From Haplomitrium mnioides (Eukaryota; Marchantiophyta; Haplomitriopsida; Calobryales): a stretch of 64,000 bases of DNA. Location: assembly GCA_049999725.1 (NCBI GenBank), contig JBNGIS010034285.1, positions 100,734 to 164,733 on the forward strand. Direction: 5' to 3'. Position 1 is the stretch's first letter, and each line of letters begins with the position of its first letter. A program made the translations under genes and the position numbers. Below are positions 10,408-22,097 of the stretch, piece after piece. The notes under the pieces are model-generated. The model was not told the DNA's origin. It ran no database searches and worked only from the letters and a program-made list of their open reading frames with translations.

Positions 10408-11664
10408 TAAATTTTTGGCGCTAGAAAGAGTGCAAGAGGTTTGCAGAAACCTATGACCAACCCGATGCCAAGTTATCATCTTTCGAAGGAGTAATGTTTT
10501 CCCCTCAATTGAGGTAATGAGCCATAACCGCGTGCAAAGGAAAAGATGGGCTAAGTATGTGTCAGAATACTCTTCTAATGGTTCAAGTAGCAATGAGAAA
10601 ACAAAGGAGAGCTCTACATCCACCCTAGAAAATGACAGTGACTTTGATAGCAGTAGCTCCGATGATTACAGATCTTCGAGAAGGAAGAAGCAAAAAAAGG
10701 AGCGAAAGAAGAAGAAGGCTGCCAAGGAGAGGGAAGCTTGTTTAGCGGAATTGAATTCAAAGATAGAGGTAATGCAGGTCCTCCTTACAAGCATCAAGCC
10801 AAATTTAGAAAAAATAGCATGTACCTCCCAAGCTGGACAATCAGATGGATTGGTCGCAAACGGACCACTGAGATTGATCGTTATGGTGTGCTGGAATTGT
10901 GGTCAGCTTGGACATGTTTCTTCCAACTACCTTGAACCATGGGGGCAAAAGTATGAGTATCCAATAGCAATACATTCCCAGTATGAAGAGGAGGAATCGG
11001 TCTGGATAAAGGGGGAAACCTTTGCCTCTGAGGATTGTTATCAAGTAAGGGCCAAAGCAAGTTCCAAGTCTCACCAGAGGGGCAAGTGCAAGAAGGGGCC
11101 AAAGGCTAAGAAAGCTATGAATCAAGTGTGGTCATCTATGAGTGATTCTGAATATGAGACAGAAGACCCCACATTGTTTCACCCAACACAACTAGAAGCA
11201 AAGGGAGAATCGCTCGGTGCCTCGGAGGCGACTCACGAAGAGAGGGCAGACAAAACGAACCTGAAGAATGTCCCGGAGTAGCAATTGCTAGGCAATCCAA
11301 ATGAGCTCAAGGAGGTGGGAGCATCCTTGGTAGCGGTGCACAATCTTATTCCTTGCATCGTTCGGACTGAGGCAGAAGAATCAGAACCAGAAGAAGAACA
11401 ATCCGCGCACATGTTAAGGGACCAATGAAGGGCCCAACTAGAGCAAAGAGGGGAGGCACAACTGGACCTAATCCCCTACAAGAGGAGAAACCCCGGAAGA
11501 CAAATGTCGGTCAAGCCCCGAACCTTAGCTAAGAGGGGAGTCGACATTGGTGTACCCAGTTGGGGGTAGTCATGACAAGCAATCGCCAAGTGTCGTCGAG
11601 TTAGAGCCTCTTTAAGTGGCGGAATGAGTGATAATAGAAATGAGCATTTGCAGCCCGGAAAACC
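10408..11664 (+). pseudogene. A2 internal region: primer site and deleted gag
   Basis: TTTTTGGCGCTAGAAAG at 10411 is the primer site. A 254-residue frame (10517-11281) follows with a Ser/Asp/Glu-rich stretch, a basic lysine cluster and a zinc-knuckle remnant CWNCGQLGHVSSNY near 10890-10930, in which the last Cys is now Tyr. It corresponds to the C-terminal half of the A4 gag (22740-23850); the capsid half is deleted just after the primer site. After 11281 broken gag/protease-linker sequence continues until it is cut off at 11664 by the B LTR. Confidence 0.75.
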
Positions 11665-13229
11665 GGAAGGTAAGGACAAGACCATCTTATTGGTTGTTCA
11701 TGGGTTCTTTTGGATTATGCTCTCAGATATTTTGAAGATAATAGAGAAAGCAGCAAGGAAGAAAGGGGATCATTGAGGGGAACAAACATTGAAGGGAGAG
11801 ATATCAAAGAGTGGGTGCTCAAGGCACGGAAGTTCTACAATGGAGTTGAAGGATCTTATAGGTGGCACTCTTGGAAATGGACAGAGGATTATTTGTTGCT
11901 TCTAATTTTCCTCTTCCAAATCCATTCTTCATTGGGCTGCGGATAATTCCTCGAGACCACTTTCGATAGTGGATAGTATATCACTTTGGTGATAATTTTC
12001 TAACTTCGGTGATGAATTCACCAATTCTTATGTTGTTTCCAATCATCACCTATGGAGAACAATGGTACCTTACCATCTACATTATGACCTGATGTAGAGA
12101 GTTGTTTCTCAAATCGTCGTCAAAGAGTGTTTCGGTTTTCGGTAAATGTTGAAAAGTCGGAGCTGCAACTGGTGGAGCGTCGCCAAATGATCATCTGATT
12201 GAAGAGGACTCAATTTTACCTTCTGTTTCTTTCACCTTTATTTCTTGTCAACACAAATAGCTTATGTTCTATGGTTCTTATACCAAAAAACAAAAGTGAG
12301 TTAACTTGAAGTTAGTAAAAACCTAAAGGAAGGAGAGAATGAGTTCGTTTTTCTGAAGGTTCGAGGAGTTTCCAGAGGAAGTGGAGTTTGTCTAAGGTAA
12401 GGATTAAAATTTCAAGAAGAGTGGCATCCCTTTGGAACACATTTCAAGTCGTTTGGAGCTTTGAAAAAATACTTATGAGTGTTTGCAGGTGAAGGGGTCA
12501 AATTGAAGGGCAGATCGTCTTTCAAGCAATAGGATCAAGTATGCAAAGAATCTGGAAACAAACAGAAAACCATTGGAAAGCTGACAACAAGGGCTAAAAT
12601 TTGAAGACAAGTTTCTATTCAATTTGAGTTGGGGTTGTTCTTTACTAGCAAGTTGAAGATTGAGTACCAATTGAAAGGTTGTTTCAAATTCACTTCTCAT
12701 TCGACTTTGAGTTGTGAATTCTTGCATTCTATCAAGAGAAGATTATCAGTTGAGAATTTAGTAACCTGAAGATGGTAGTATGGTACAATAGTGTGTGAAG
12801 TTTCAAGGCTATTCTCTTAGAAGTGAAGAAGTTGCTACCTAGGAAGTTTAGGGGTGTTATTTTGTTTGGTTTTTTTTCAAACAACATTGAATCTTTGAGA
12901 GTAATGAGCAATTCGCTAAAGATTTTGAGCTGAAATTTTCATACAGATTTATATTGTACCCTAGATTTCAGCCTGAGAGTTTCAGACCCTAGCAACAAGC
13001 AAGTCATGCATTCTCTTTGACAACACTCAAACAAAGAGTTGGAGAAAACTATTTTTTTTTGGGTTTGTGATCAAACATTTATTGAATATAGGAAATACAT
13101 GAGAACCTAAATCTCTGTCAAAGTTGATCATTCCAAACCACTGAACCACAGAGCTTCTCCCATTTGTATAACAATCTCTACAGCCATACACCCCGCATAT
13201 TTCCAGAATAAGAAAACTGCCACGCGACA
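11665..13229 (+). repeat. Family B 5' LTR, about 1.57 kb
   Basis: This aligns along its length with 18459-20014: GGTAAGGACAAGACCATC at the start, 'ttcggtgatgaattcaccaa' inside, and AAACTGCCACGCGACA at the end. The first bases are GG here and TG in the right copy, so the left TG has mutated. A candidate primer site, ATTGGTGAGCTTGACG, follows at 13230. By eye the two LTRs differ at several percent of sites, so B is not recent. Confidence 0.85.
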
Positions 13230-13374
13230 ATTGGTGAGCTTGACGTGAAACTCTACAGTGGAGAGTGAGTGTGCGAGTTTAGAAGACTCTAGCAGAACTA
13301 TGGGTTCTTTAGGATGAAGAACTCCCATGTTACAATTGGATCTTGCTTTTACGGAAATGTTCTAAGCATTTGCT

Positions 13375-14317
13375 ATGTTTATGCAACAACAACAAGCCTC
13401 CGACCAAAAAGAAGCCATGGTGACTAGAGCTTTGCAATCTGTAGTGGGATTGCTGGATCAATTTGATGGGAGAAATATCTCCAAGTATTTGAAATACTAT
13501 TCTAGAGAGATAGAACTCAACAAAGTTCCAGAGAGAGAGATGATACAAACCTTTGAGTTGGCCATAGTGTCAGAATTGAGAGGCTCGATGAGAGAGCTTA
13601 TTCGAGTCTATGGAGGTGATTGGGAGAGTTTTTTCTATCCAACTTATAGAAGAATTTTCACTGGAGGATGCAGATAGAGTGACCAAAAAGTCATTCATTG
13701 AATGGGTAAATCGAACCAACAAAGGGTTGAATGCAAGTGAGATTTTTCAGGAATTTGAGAGGCAATTTTCACAATTGTCTTGTATCAAAAAATTGACCTT
13801 AGAGAAGGACAAGGTGGAGCTGTTTTTACAGGCAGCAAATGATGATTTTCAAAGAGAGTTGGAGTTACTGTTAGAAGATAAGACCAAAGATAATGGTCTA
13901 ACTTTCGACTAGAAGGAAGTATGTGAAGTTGTAAGTTTGTTAACAAAGAGAGAATCTAGAAGAGGGAATGTAGTGGTGAGGCATGATGTAAGACCACCAC
14001 CTACAATAGTACCTCGCAAACATCCGGTGGTACCTACACTTCCTACTACCACTATTACATTGCCTACTACTCATCTTCCTACTCTTGCTCCACAAAGAGA
14101 TGCAGTGGAAGAGTTAGTGAAAGGAATGAAAGATCTCCAGATAAAATTGGCAAAATTGGAAGTGAAGAAAGAGGCAAGCAACGCTCAGCCTACTCAAAAA
14201 CCTGGATATGTCCAGCGGTGCATCTGGTGTGATAACATCGAACATTCAAGGAAAGAATGTGGAGATTTTGCTCATTCTATTCATCTAGGAGTAATCTATT
14301 AGAAAGAGGACAAGATT
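13375..14317 (+). pseudogene. B gag
   Basis: The reading frame begins MFMQQQQASDQKEAM and continues through capsid-like sequence (LDQFDGRNISKYLKYY; FEFERQFSQLS-type helix near 13750) to a single CCHC zinc knuckle, CIWCDNIEHSRKEC, at about 14218-14260. The frame changes once near 13650, and TAG interrupts at 13910. Gag proteins package the RNA inside virus-like particles. The order after the LTR and the zinc knuckle support the call; the capsid part alone would not. Confidence 0.78.
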
Positions 14318-14380
14318 GCTCTCAAAGATACAGGTGAGATCCTCAAAACCAATTTCAGAAAAGGAGGAATGAAGGGAGTT

Positions 14381-15066
14381 GTTTAAGAGTACCTGTAGAA
14401 ACTTGCTAGTACGCAAGTAGAGGCCACCTATGGAACTGAGGTGGAGCATGAATTCACCAGACATGTAGAACCCAGTTGGATGTGGAGTTGTGCCCTCTTT
14501 GTTATGGAAGAAGGCAACACTAAAAAAGCAGATTTGTTAAAAGTTGCCACAACTATCAGAACTACTACTGGATGGGATGATCCAGTAGAAACTCTTTCAG
14601 TTCATGCTTATATTGCCAAAAATCAGCATGAGGCTTATGTAGAAGAGAAAAGAAGAAGGGAAGAAGCCGGTACTAGTGAGGAGAGGCCATCTTCAAAGAG
14701 GCCACAAAGAGGTGAGAAAACACATCCATCAAGAGAGGAAACTATGGAGGATGTTTTGCCTTCCGCTCTTGACAAGGGAAAAACTAAAGAACGAGAAAAA
14801 GCTCCAGCATACAAGTTGCAATCTAACATTGAGGCAACCACAGATCTCAGAAGAGTATTGGAAGAAAGAGTGCTCAATGCCAAGATTGAGTTCACCTTAG
14901 GAGAGATTCTTGGGATCGCTAAGAAAGAATTTCTTGATGTCATTAGCAATACTATTAAGAGGAAAAGGCAATTGATTAGTGAGATAGCCATGGCTTATGC
15001 TCTTGAGATAAGAGTTACCAAAGAAGAGGAGCTAGAGTTAGCTCAAGGTGCAATTGGAGCAAGCGG
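14381..15066 (+). pseudogene. B gag-pol linker region
   Basis: A frame of about 209 residues from 14441 is charged, with a Lys/Glu-rich centre (EERPSSKRPQRGEKTH) followed by a helical segment (RRVLEERVLNAKIEFTLGEILGIAKKEF). It sits between the zinc knuckle and the protease and shares a frame with the gag tail. It is probably the spacer upstream of retropepsin in this lineage; I recognise no enzyme in it. Confidence 0.55.
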
Positions 15067-15563
15067 ATGAAAAGTCCTCAAGCCACTACTCAAAAAGCCA
15101 TTGGGCTAGAGCCACTACTGAGACAGTGGTGAAGATAGAGGACTTGGTTGATCCAGTGATTGCACTAATTGATCATGGATCAGAGATTAATCTTGTCTCT
15201 ACTAATACCTACAAACAGGGAAAGTGGCCAATTGATACAAACCATGGTTGGGTAATTCGGGCAGCAAATAATTCACGATGAGAGATTTTTGGAGCTTGCC
15301 TAAATGTGAGAGTGAAGGTTGGGGATGTAATTACAGAGCAAAATTTCTTTGTGCAAGATGGCACATCATATCTAGTGATCCTTGGGCAGCTTTATATTAC
15401 AACTACAAGGAAGGATGGAAACAAAAGTTTTGGATGATGGATCAACATATGCTCGAGTGCGCAATGAAGATGAAAGAAAGGTGGTACAGTTTCTAACTGT
15501 CCATGCAAATCATGAAAGGAACCGAGATAGCTTGGGAAACTATTCTTCACCTACAATCACATA
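15048..15563 (+). pseudogene. B aspartic protease (retropepsin)
   Basis: The active-site region ALIDHGSEINLVS (15160-15200) fits the retropepsin D-[ST]-G loop, with His replacing the usual Ser/Thr. Downstream, in another frame, come VILGQLY (15375-15395) and ETKVLDDGSTYARV (15420-15460). A TGA at 15279 and at least one frameshift break it. The retropepsin cleaves the Gag-Pol polyprotein. The domain sits before reverse transcriptase as in other Ty3/gypsy elements. Confidence 0.72.
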
Positions 15564-17163
15564 AGAGTTTCAGGATTTTTGATGGATGCCACGATAGAGC
15601 GAAACTATAGTGGTACAACCGAAGACGTGCTCTCGCTACAGAAAGAAACTACCTTTTGTACAAAAGTTGTGAAGTTTTTTTAGAGTGGATTTGCTGTATA
15701 TACATAGCTTGTGGATTTGCCTAGTTGGGAGAGAAAAGAAATCAAAAGAATAGAAAAATATTTCAAAAAAATGAGTGTAATGGGTGAAGATGAAGAAATT
15801 TTAGGTGTCTATTTGGAGTAAGGGGTTGAAGATCCTCTTAATTTGCTTGCTATGATTGGAGTTGGAGATGAAGACAAGGTGGTGCTATTATATTCCAGAG
15901 AGCTCTATTCAGCCATTGAATCATTTGTAGGACTTGAGACTAGAGTGGAAATAAGATACAAGACAGTGAAGAAGAAAGTAAAACCTGTAGTCCACCTTCT
16001 TGCACTTGATTCTAGTGTGTAAGTAAGAAAGGCTTCAAAAGAAAAGAGTTTGAGAGAGATTTCCAAAATTGGACAAAAGTTTACTCATACTACCTTGGAG
16101 GAGTTTAAGATTGTTTCAGGAGATTTTCTTTTCCTTCAAGAGGAGGATGTATTAAGAGATATGCTCAAGAAGCAAGGAAAGGAATTTTCTTTTAAGCCTC
16201 ATGAAATTGGGTGTGTAAATCAATATGTGGTCACACCGATGATTATTTTTACGGTTCCAAATGCACCTTGGGACTTGAAGCCAATTCTAGTACCAAGAGC
16301 TCATCTACCAAAGTTCTTTGACCTCTTTAAGGAGAAAATACATATGAAGATTTTGGAGCCATCTTTTGGTCATTATTCTAGCCGATGGTTTACAGTGCCT
16401 AAGAAAAGTGGAGCGCTGCGATTTATTCAAGATATGCAACCTATAAATCAAGTGACTATCCGAAATACAAGTGTAGGGCCTATTGTTGGAGAGTTTGTAG
16501 AGGCATTTGTAGGGAGAGCTATCTATTCTATGGGTGATCTCTAATCTAGTTATGACCAATTCTAGCTTGGTGAAGGGAGTAGGGATATAACAACTATGAG
16601 GACAACATTGGGTTTATTGAGAATGTGCACTTTAACTCAAGGTGCTACAAACTTTGTGGCACATATGATGAATGGGATGAATAAAGTCTTGAAAGATTTT
16701 ATCTCAAAAAAAACTATGCTATTTCTTGATAATATTCCAATTGAAGGATGCATAGAAGAAGAGAAAAACAAAGATATAGATGAAAGAGGGTGTCGAAAAT
16801 TTGTCATGGATCATATTTCCGATTGTGATCACATTTTGATAAGGTTGGAAGAAGTACATTTAACCTTGTCAGGGGTAAAATCATCCTTTAGAGTTCATGA
16901 GGTTGTGATTATTGGGCACCTATGTGGTTGGTTTGGCCGAAAACCCGATCAAGAGAAGATTGATGTCATTCAGCGACTAAATGATACATGTAGCTCAGCA
17001 ACAGAGGTGCACAAATTTCTAGGAGCATGTGTCTTCTACCATGTGTGGGTCCCTTATTTTGCACATGTGCCAAATCCTTTGTACAATTTGTTGCGCAATG
17101 GAAAGGAGTTTCGGTGGGAAGATATCCACACTACAACAGTGCAAAAGCTGAAGAAATTATGAT
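15564..17163 (+). pseudogene. B reverse transcriptase
   Basis: Broken linker sequence (15564-16049) leads into an RT in one frame from 16050. Visible are FTVPNAPWDLKPILVPRAHL, the fingers motif RWFTVPKKSGALRFIQDMQPIN (16380-16450), MGDL where the first catalytic Asp is expected (16530-16541), and FLDN near 16720 in place of the YVDD/FLDD box, so the second catalytic Asp is lost. Stops occur at 16542 and 16563. The thumb includes DKPD-like GRKPDQEKIDVIQ and a shortened LGACVFYHVWVPYFA. It copies RNA into DNA in active relatives, but not here. Confidence 0.82.
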
Positions 17164-17166
17164 CTT

Positions 17167-17643
17167 CTCAACTTGTTCTCAAAGAGTGAGCTATGAAATG
17201 AGAAGCCAGTAATCTTGACTATAGATGCTAGTTCTATTGCTATAGGTTGGGCCATTGGGCAAAATCAGGAGGAAGGAAATCGGTTTGCAATTCTGTTTGG
17301 AGCAAAAGTGTTGAGCAAACGACAAAGAAGTTATCTACAGGTGAAGAGAGAGTTGTGGGGGGTGCTAGCAGCTATGAAAGCTGAGAAAGAATACCTAATT
17401 GGAGCACAATTGATTGTGGAAACAGATTTTTTGCCTTTGTTGGGGATGATTACTAACTGCAACATGCCTGATATTGCAATGTTGCCTTGGATTGCCTATA
17501 TCAAGTCATTGAATCTAGAATTCAAACACATAGCAGGGAAGGATAATGTAGTGGCATATATGCTCTCTAGAGCTAGATATGAACAAGAGGACAAGATGGT
17601 TGAAGACATTGATGATGTAGGCACTGAATTTTATTCACATGCA
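17167..17643 (+). pseudogene. B RNase H
   Basis: A frame starting just before 17215 reads LTIDASSIAIGWAIGQ (first catalytic Asp in TIDAS), RSYLQVKRELWGVLAAMK (Glu site), IVETDFLPLL (Asp site) and HIAGKDNVVAYMLSR (final D/N site). The order and spacing match Ty3/gypsy RNase H, which removes the RNA strand after reverse transcription. It is frameshifted relative to the RT and ends at a TAG after SHA. Confidence 0.82.
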
Positions 17644-17646
17644 TAG

Positions 17647-18315
17647 AAGAGAGAAGAACCATTCATGCAAGAGCTTTATGAAGGAGAGTGGCTCAATATT
17701 GGCCATTATTTAAGTATATTGAGGAGAAAACCAGAATGGAGTGAAGCTCAATTCAAGCAAGTAAAGCAGAAAGCCTACAACTATCTCTTGGCAAAAGGCT
17801 ACTTATGGAAGAGGGCGAAAATATGCCATAATATACCACGAAAGATGGTGTGTGAGAACAAGACACAAAAAGAGTTGTTGAATGAGTTTCATTGTAGCTT
17901 ATGGGCTGGGCACAGGGGCATTTATGGTACCTTTGAAAAATTGAAAGAAAAATATTGGTGGAAGAATATGTATAAGGATGTGGTTTCCTTTGTAGAGTCA
18001 TGTCAAACCTGTCAGATCTATTCAAAGCTTCAACACAGAGATGGGTTACATCCAACGTATCCACTTGATTTGCACTATAAATGGGTAGTGGATCTTGTTG
18101 CTATGCCACCTGGAGTGTGGCAAATGAAGTACTTGGTCATAGTAAGAGAAGATTTATCCAATCAAGTGGAGGGAAGAGCATTGAGAACCAAGGCAACAAA
18201 GAATATTTGTTGGGTTTTGCTAGAAGATGTGGTGTCAAGATATGGTTGTGTGGGAAAGATCACAACTAACAGAGGTGGATGTCGTGTTGTGGTTTGGCAA
18301 GTGTATGAAAGGTAA
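17647..18315 (+). pseudogene. B integrase, truncated
   Basis: The HHCC zinc domain is seen as H (EFHCSLWAGHRG) and CQTCQ at 17880-18020. The catalytic core begins with WVVDLVAMP (Asp, 18085-18110), and TNRGG near 18265-18280 sits where TDRGGE is usual (Asp to Asn). The frame stops at 18315, before the third catalytic residue (Glu), and about 140 bp later the 3' LTR starts, so the C-terminal half has been deleted. Integrase inserts the cDNA copy; this one is inactive. Confidence 0.8.
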
Positions 18316-18458
18316 CAAGAAGAAAGGAGAAACAAATCATTCTTACCATGGATAAGTTTAGAAAAAAGTCAAGAAAAAGCGGCAAGACATCTATCGAGAA
18401 GCTTCTAGAAACGCAAAAGTAGAGTTTGCCAGTACTACGTGGAAGATTCTTGAGATCC

Positions 18459-20014
18459 TGTAGGTAAGGACAAGACCATCCTATTGGTTGTTCATGGATT
18501 CTTCTAGATTATGCTCTGAGATGTTTTGAAGATAATAGATAAAGCAACAGGGAAGAAAGGGGATCATCGAGAGGAACAAGCATTGAAGGGAGAAATATCG
18601 AAGAGTGGGCGGTCAAGGTACGGAAGTTCTACGGTGGAGTTGAAGGATCTTATAGGTGGCACTCTTGGAAATGGACAAAGGATTATTTGTTGCTGCTAAT
18701 TTTCCTCTTCCAAATCCATTCTTCATTGGGCTGCGGATAATTCCTCGAGACCACTTTCGATAGTGGATAGTATATCACTTCGGTGATAATTTTCTAACTT
18801 CGGTGATGAATTCACCAATTCTTGTGTTGCTGCCAATCATCACCAATGGAGAATAATGGAACCTTACCATCTATATTCTGACCTGATGTGGAAAGGTGTT
18901 TCTCAAATTGTCGTTGAAGAGTGTTTCGGTTTTTGGTAAATGTTGAATAGTCGGAGCTGCAACTGGTGGAGCGTCGCCAAATGATCATCTGATTGAAAAA
19001 GACTTAATTTTACCTTCTATGTCTTTCATCTTTGTTTCTTGTCAACACAAATACCTTATGTTCTATGGTTCTTATACCAAAAAGAAAAGTGAGTTAACTT
19101 GAAGTTAGTAAAGTCCTAAAGGAAGGAGAGGATGAGTTTGTTTTTGTGAAGGTTCAGAGAGTCTCTAGAGGAAGTAGAGTTCATGCAAGGCACAAATCAA
19201 AAGCTCCAAAAGAATGGCATCCCCTTTGCAACAAGTCGTTTGGAGCTTTGAAAATATACTTATGAGCATTTGAAGGTGAAGGGGTCAAATTGAAAGGCAG
19301 ATTGTCTTTCAAGCAACAGAATCAAGTATACAAAGAATCAAGAGATAAGAAAAACACCATTAGAAAGTTGACAACAAGAGCTACAACTTGAAAACAAGTT
19401 TTGATTCAATTGGAGTTGGGATTGTTCTGTAACAGTGAGTTGAAAATTGAGTACCGATTGAAAGGTTGTTTCAAATTCACTCCTCATTCGACTTTGAGTG
19501 GTGAGTTCTTGCATTCTGTCAAGAGCAGATTGTCACTTGAGAATTTGGGAACTTGAAGATGGTAGTATGGTACAATAGTGTGTAAGGTTTCAAGGCTATT
19601 CTCATAGAAGTGAAGAAGTTGCTACCTAGGAAGTTTAGGGGTGTTATTTTGTTCAGTCTTTTCCAAACACATTGAATCTTTGAGAATAATGAGCAATTTG
19701 CTCTAGATTTTTAGTTGAAAATTTTTATACAAATTTATCTTGTACCCTCGTTTTCAGCCTGAGAGTTTCAGACCCTAGCAACAAGCAAGCCATGCATTCT
19801 CCTTAACAACACTCAAACAAAGAGTTGGAGAAAACTATTTATTTAGGGTTTGTGATCAAACATCTATTGAATCTAAGAAAGGCATGAGAACCTAAATCTC
19901 TGTCAAATTTGTTCATTCCAAAGCACTGAACCACAAAGCTTCTGCCATTTGCATAACACTCTCTATAGCCATATACCCTGCGTATTCCCAGAACAAGAAA
20001 ATTGCCACGCGGCA
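18459..20014 (+). repeat. Family B 3' LTR, about 1.56 kb
   Basis: TGTAGGTAAGGACAAGACC to AAATTGCCACGCGGCA, matching 11665-13229. It is followed directly by the middle of an A LTR (GCGCTTCGGAGG), while B's left neighbour is A2 gag sequence. The five bases flanking B (AAACC left, GCGCT right) do not match, so the two ends of B no longer mark one insertion. Confidence 0.85.
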
Positions 20015-22030
20015 GCGCTTCGGAGGAGCCCGTTGAATCCTTCGGGTCAGAGGGAAGTCAATCACGAAGGGAGTTCAGCATGGCATTCCACCTTCCCTAT
20101 TGAAAACGACATTGAACAGCACAACCTCAGATACGTGGCGCTTCGGAGGAGTCTGTTGTATCCTTCGGGTCAGAGAGAGAGGTGAACTACAGACGAAGGT
20201 CAGCGCAGCGGTCCATCTTCCCTATTGACAACGGTGTCAGACGGCGCTCCCTCGGATACTTGGTGCTTTGGAGGAGCCCGTTGGATCCTTCGGGTAAGAG
20301 AGAGGTCAACCACAGATGAAGGTGAGCGGGGCGGTCCACCTCCCTAGTTAAAAATGGCATTGGACGGTGCTCCCTCGGATACGCGGCACTTAAGAAGAGC
20401 CCATTGGATCCTTCGAGTCAGAGAGAGGTCAACCACAGACAAAGGTCAGCGCGGCAGTCCACTTTCCCTGTTGAAAATGGCATCAGATGGTGGCCACAAA
20501 GGAAAAGTCAACGGAGGACCCTCGATTCCATAGGATTCTTCAAAACTCCGTTCCGTGGGATTCTTTGGAACTCTGTTCCACGGTATTTTTCAGACTCGGT
20601 TCCACAAGAATCTTCGGAATCTTAGTCTGCGAAATTCTTCGGACTCGTTTTGCAGACTAAATGTCGTTATTCTCGAAATGTCGTTATTCCTGCGACCAAA
20701 CTTTTCTTGGATTTTGCTGCAAATAAACAAGATAGGTGTCGTCACGTTCGGGGCCCAAGTCTAACGAGAATAACGACATTTTCAAACGAGAAGCCCGAGG
20801 GGTATACATTGATGGGCTTCGACATTGATCAGGGTTGGTGTGCAAGCAAACTAGAGACACGGAAATGATGTCGGGACAGGAAGAGGCAACGAGGTAAGGC
20901 AAAAATGATTCCCGTGAGAATTTACGTGAGGCGAGTGTACTCGTGTTGGAGGCTAGCAGGGGTGGAGGTGGACTAGAGAGGCACCGAGAATCGTTGGGCG
21001 AGGAGCTCTAGAGGCTCGAATGATCTAGATGGACTCATCCTTACGGGTGGACCAATAGTGGAGGTGGATAGATACGAGAAATTGAAGGGGATTTTGTTTG
21101 TTGAAAATTCAAGGGAGGTTGTTAAATGGAATCTAGGAGTCGTCTTTGCATCATTTGTTCAAGAGCATCAACCCAGAAGTGCTCGGAGTACGCTCTGGTG
21201 TAATCTTTCAAGAGGAGCTAAGAAGAGGGTAGCTGCGTTAGTGCCTGCACACTACGGAGAAGACCTGTTCAAGGCTCAGAGGTGGAGTGATATTAGCAGT
21301 CGAGAGGACTGTCTTCCATAGGTGGAAGTTAAACAAATCCTCTTGTGAGCCTGAGGAAGTAAATCTAAGGCTTCTCGCGAGAGAAGTTAAAAAACTATGT
21401 GCAAGAATGGTATGTGTGTGGGAGATGAAAGGAAGATTGAGGTGGTAAGTTGAGGAAGAAAGGAGCAGTCTGCTAGGAAGGTCAGTCCTAGTGGTCTTGC
21501 AAGGCCTATGATTTTGGTGAAGTGCAATGAGTGTGTGTGTGTGTGTGTGTTTGTATTTGTGTATAAGTGTATTAGTTAGATCTGAATTTTGTTATATTGT
21601 ATAAGAAACAATTAGAATTAGGATCATGTAAGTACTAGTTGTTCAGATTTTGGGACTGCCTTGTGAAGGGGGAGTCAAGTCCCTTGACATAGTCCTGTGA
21701 CTCTGTGGTCATTGCATTCTGCTCCTAAAGTGTATACAAGGTGGCTAGGTCCAGATTTGGGACCCCTGAATTATATTGAAGATTACCACATAAATACTTG
21801 GGTTTTTGTGCATGTGTATTTTGGCATTGGGGGTGAATGAGAAGATTGGCTGCACATGTGAATGTTGAGGTGAAGAATGGGCTTGTAAGGTAAAGAGCGA
21901 TCCCTTAAAGCCCCAAAGTGATAACTGGATAGGGGTTATCTCACAAAAGAACCTTATTCCCCTATTTTTGTCCTCCCTTGCCTCCCAAGTGGCACTTGTG
22001 AAGGTTTAGGCTTGAAGGAGGGGAGTGACA
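20015..22030 (+). repeat. A4 5' LTR, 5'-truncated
   Basis: The sequence begins inside the LTR at the about 122-bp tandem unit and runs to GGGGAGTGACA (22030). It corresponds to the last part of the A4 3' LTR from about 28549 on, but carries four tandem units where that has two. The conserved 'gaggtggaagt' block is near 21320 and the 'ccttgtgaagggggagtcaag' word near 21659. A (GT)n run lies at 21530-21550. Confidence 0.87.
20016..20510. repeat. About 122-bp tandem unit, four copies, in the A4 5' LTR
   Basis: Units start with variants of 'cgcttcggaggagcccgttg' at about 20016, 20141, 20264 and 20386. Each contains 'ggtcaaccacagacgaaggt', 'ccaccttccctattgaaaa' and 'ggcgctacctcggatacg'. The A4 3' LTR (28549-28790) and A6 (55628-55860) have two units each, so LTRs of the same family, and even of one element, differ in copy number. 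Confidence 0.88.
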
Positions 22031-22038
22031 TAGAATTT

Positions 22039-22056
22039 TGGCGCTAGAAGGAGGGG
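22039..22056 (+). promoter_or_regulatory. tRNA primer-binding site of A4
   Basis: TGGCGCTAGAAGGAGGGG begins nine bases after the LTR end TGACA (22030). It resembles plant Ty3/gypsy primer sites beginning TGGCGCC. The pairing tRNA cannot be fixed by eye; comparing the last 18 bases of all tRNAs in this genome would settle it. Confidence 0.65.
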
Positions 22057-22097
22057 AAAAGGTTTGCAAAAACCTAAGACCAACCCAAGGCCAAGCT

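Noticed and set aside
10282-10623. Minus-strand frame of 113 codons and similar frames near 11125 and 11685
   Set aside because: They are antisense to the A2 gag and LTR, and shadows of the plus-strand element.
21530-21552. (GT)n microsatellite as a regulatory feature
   Set aside because: A short simple repeat at a place where other A LTRs have shorter versions; no functional support.
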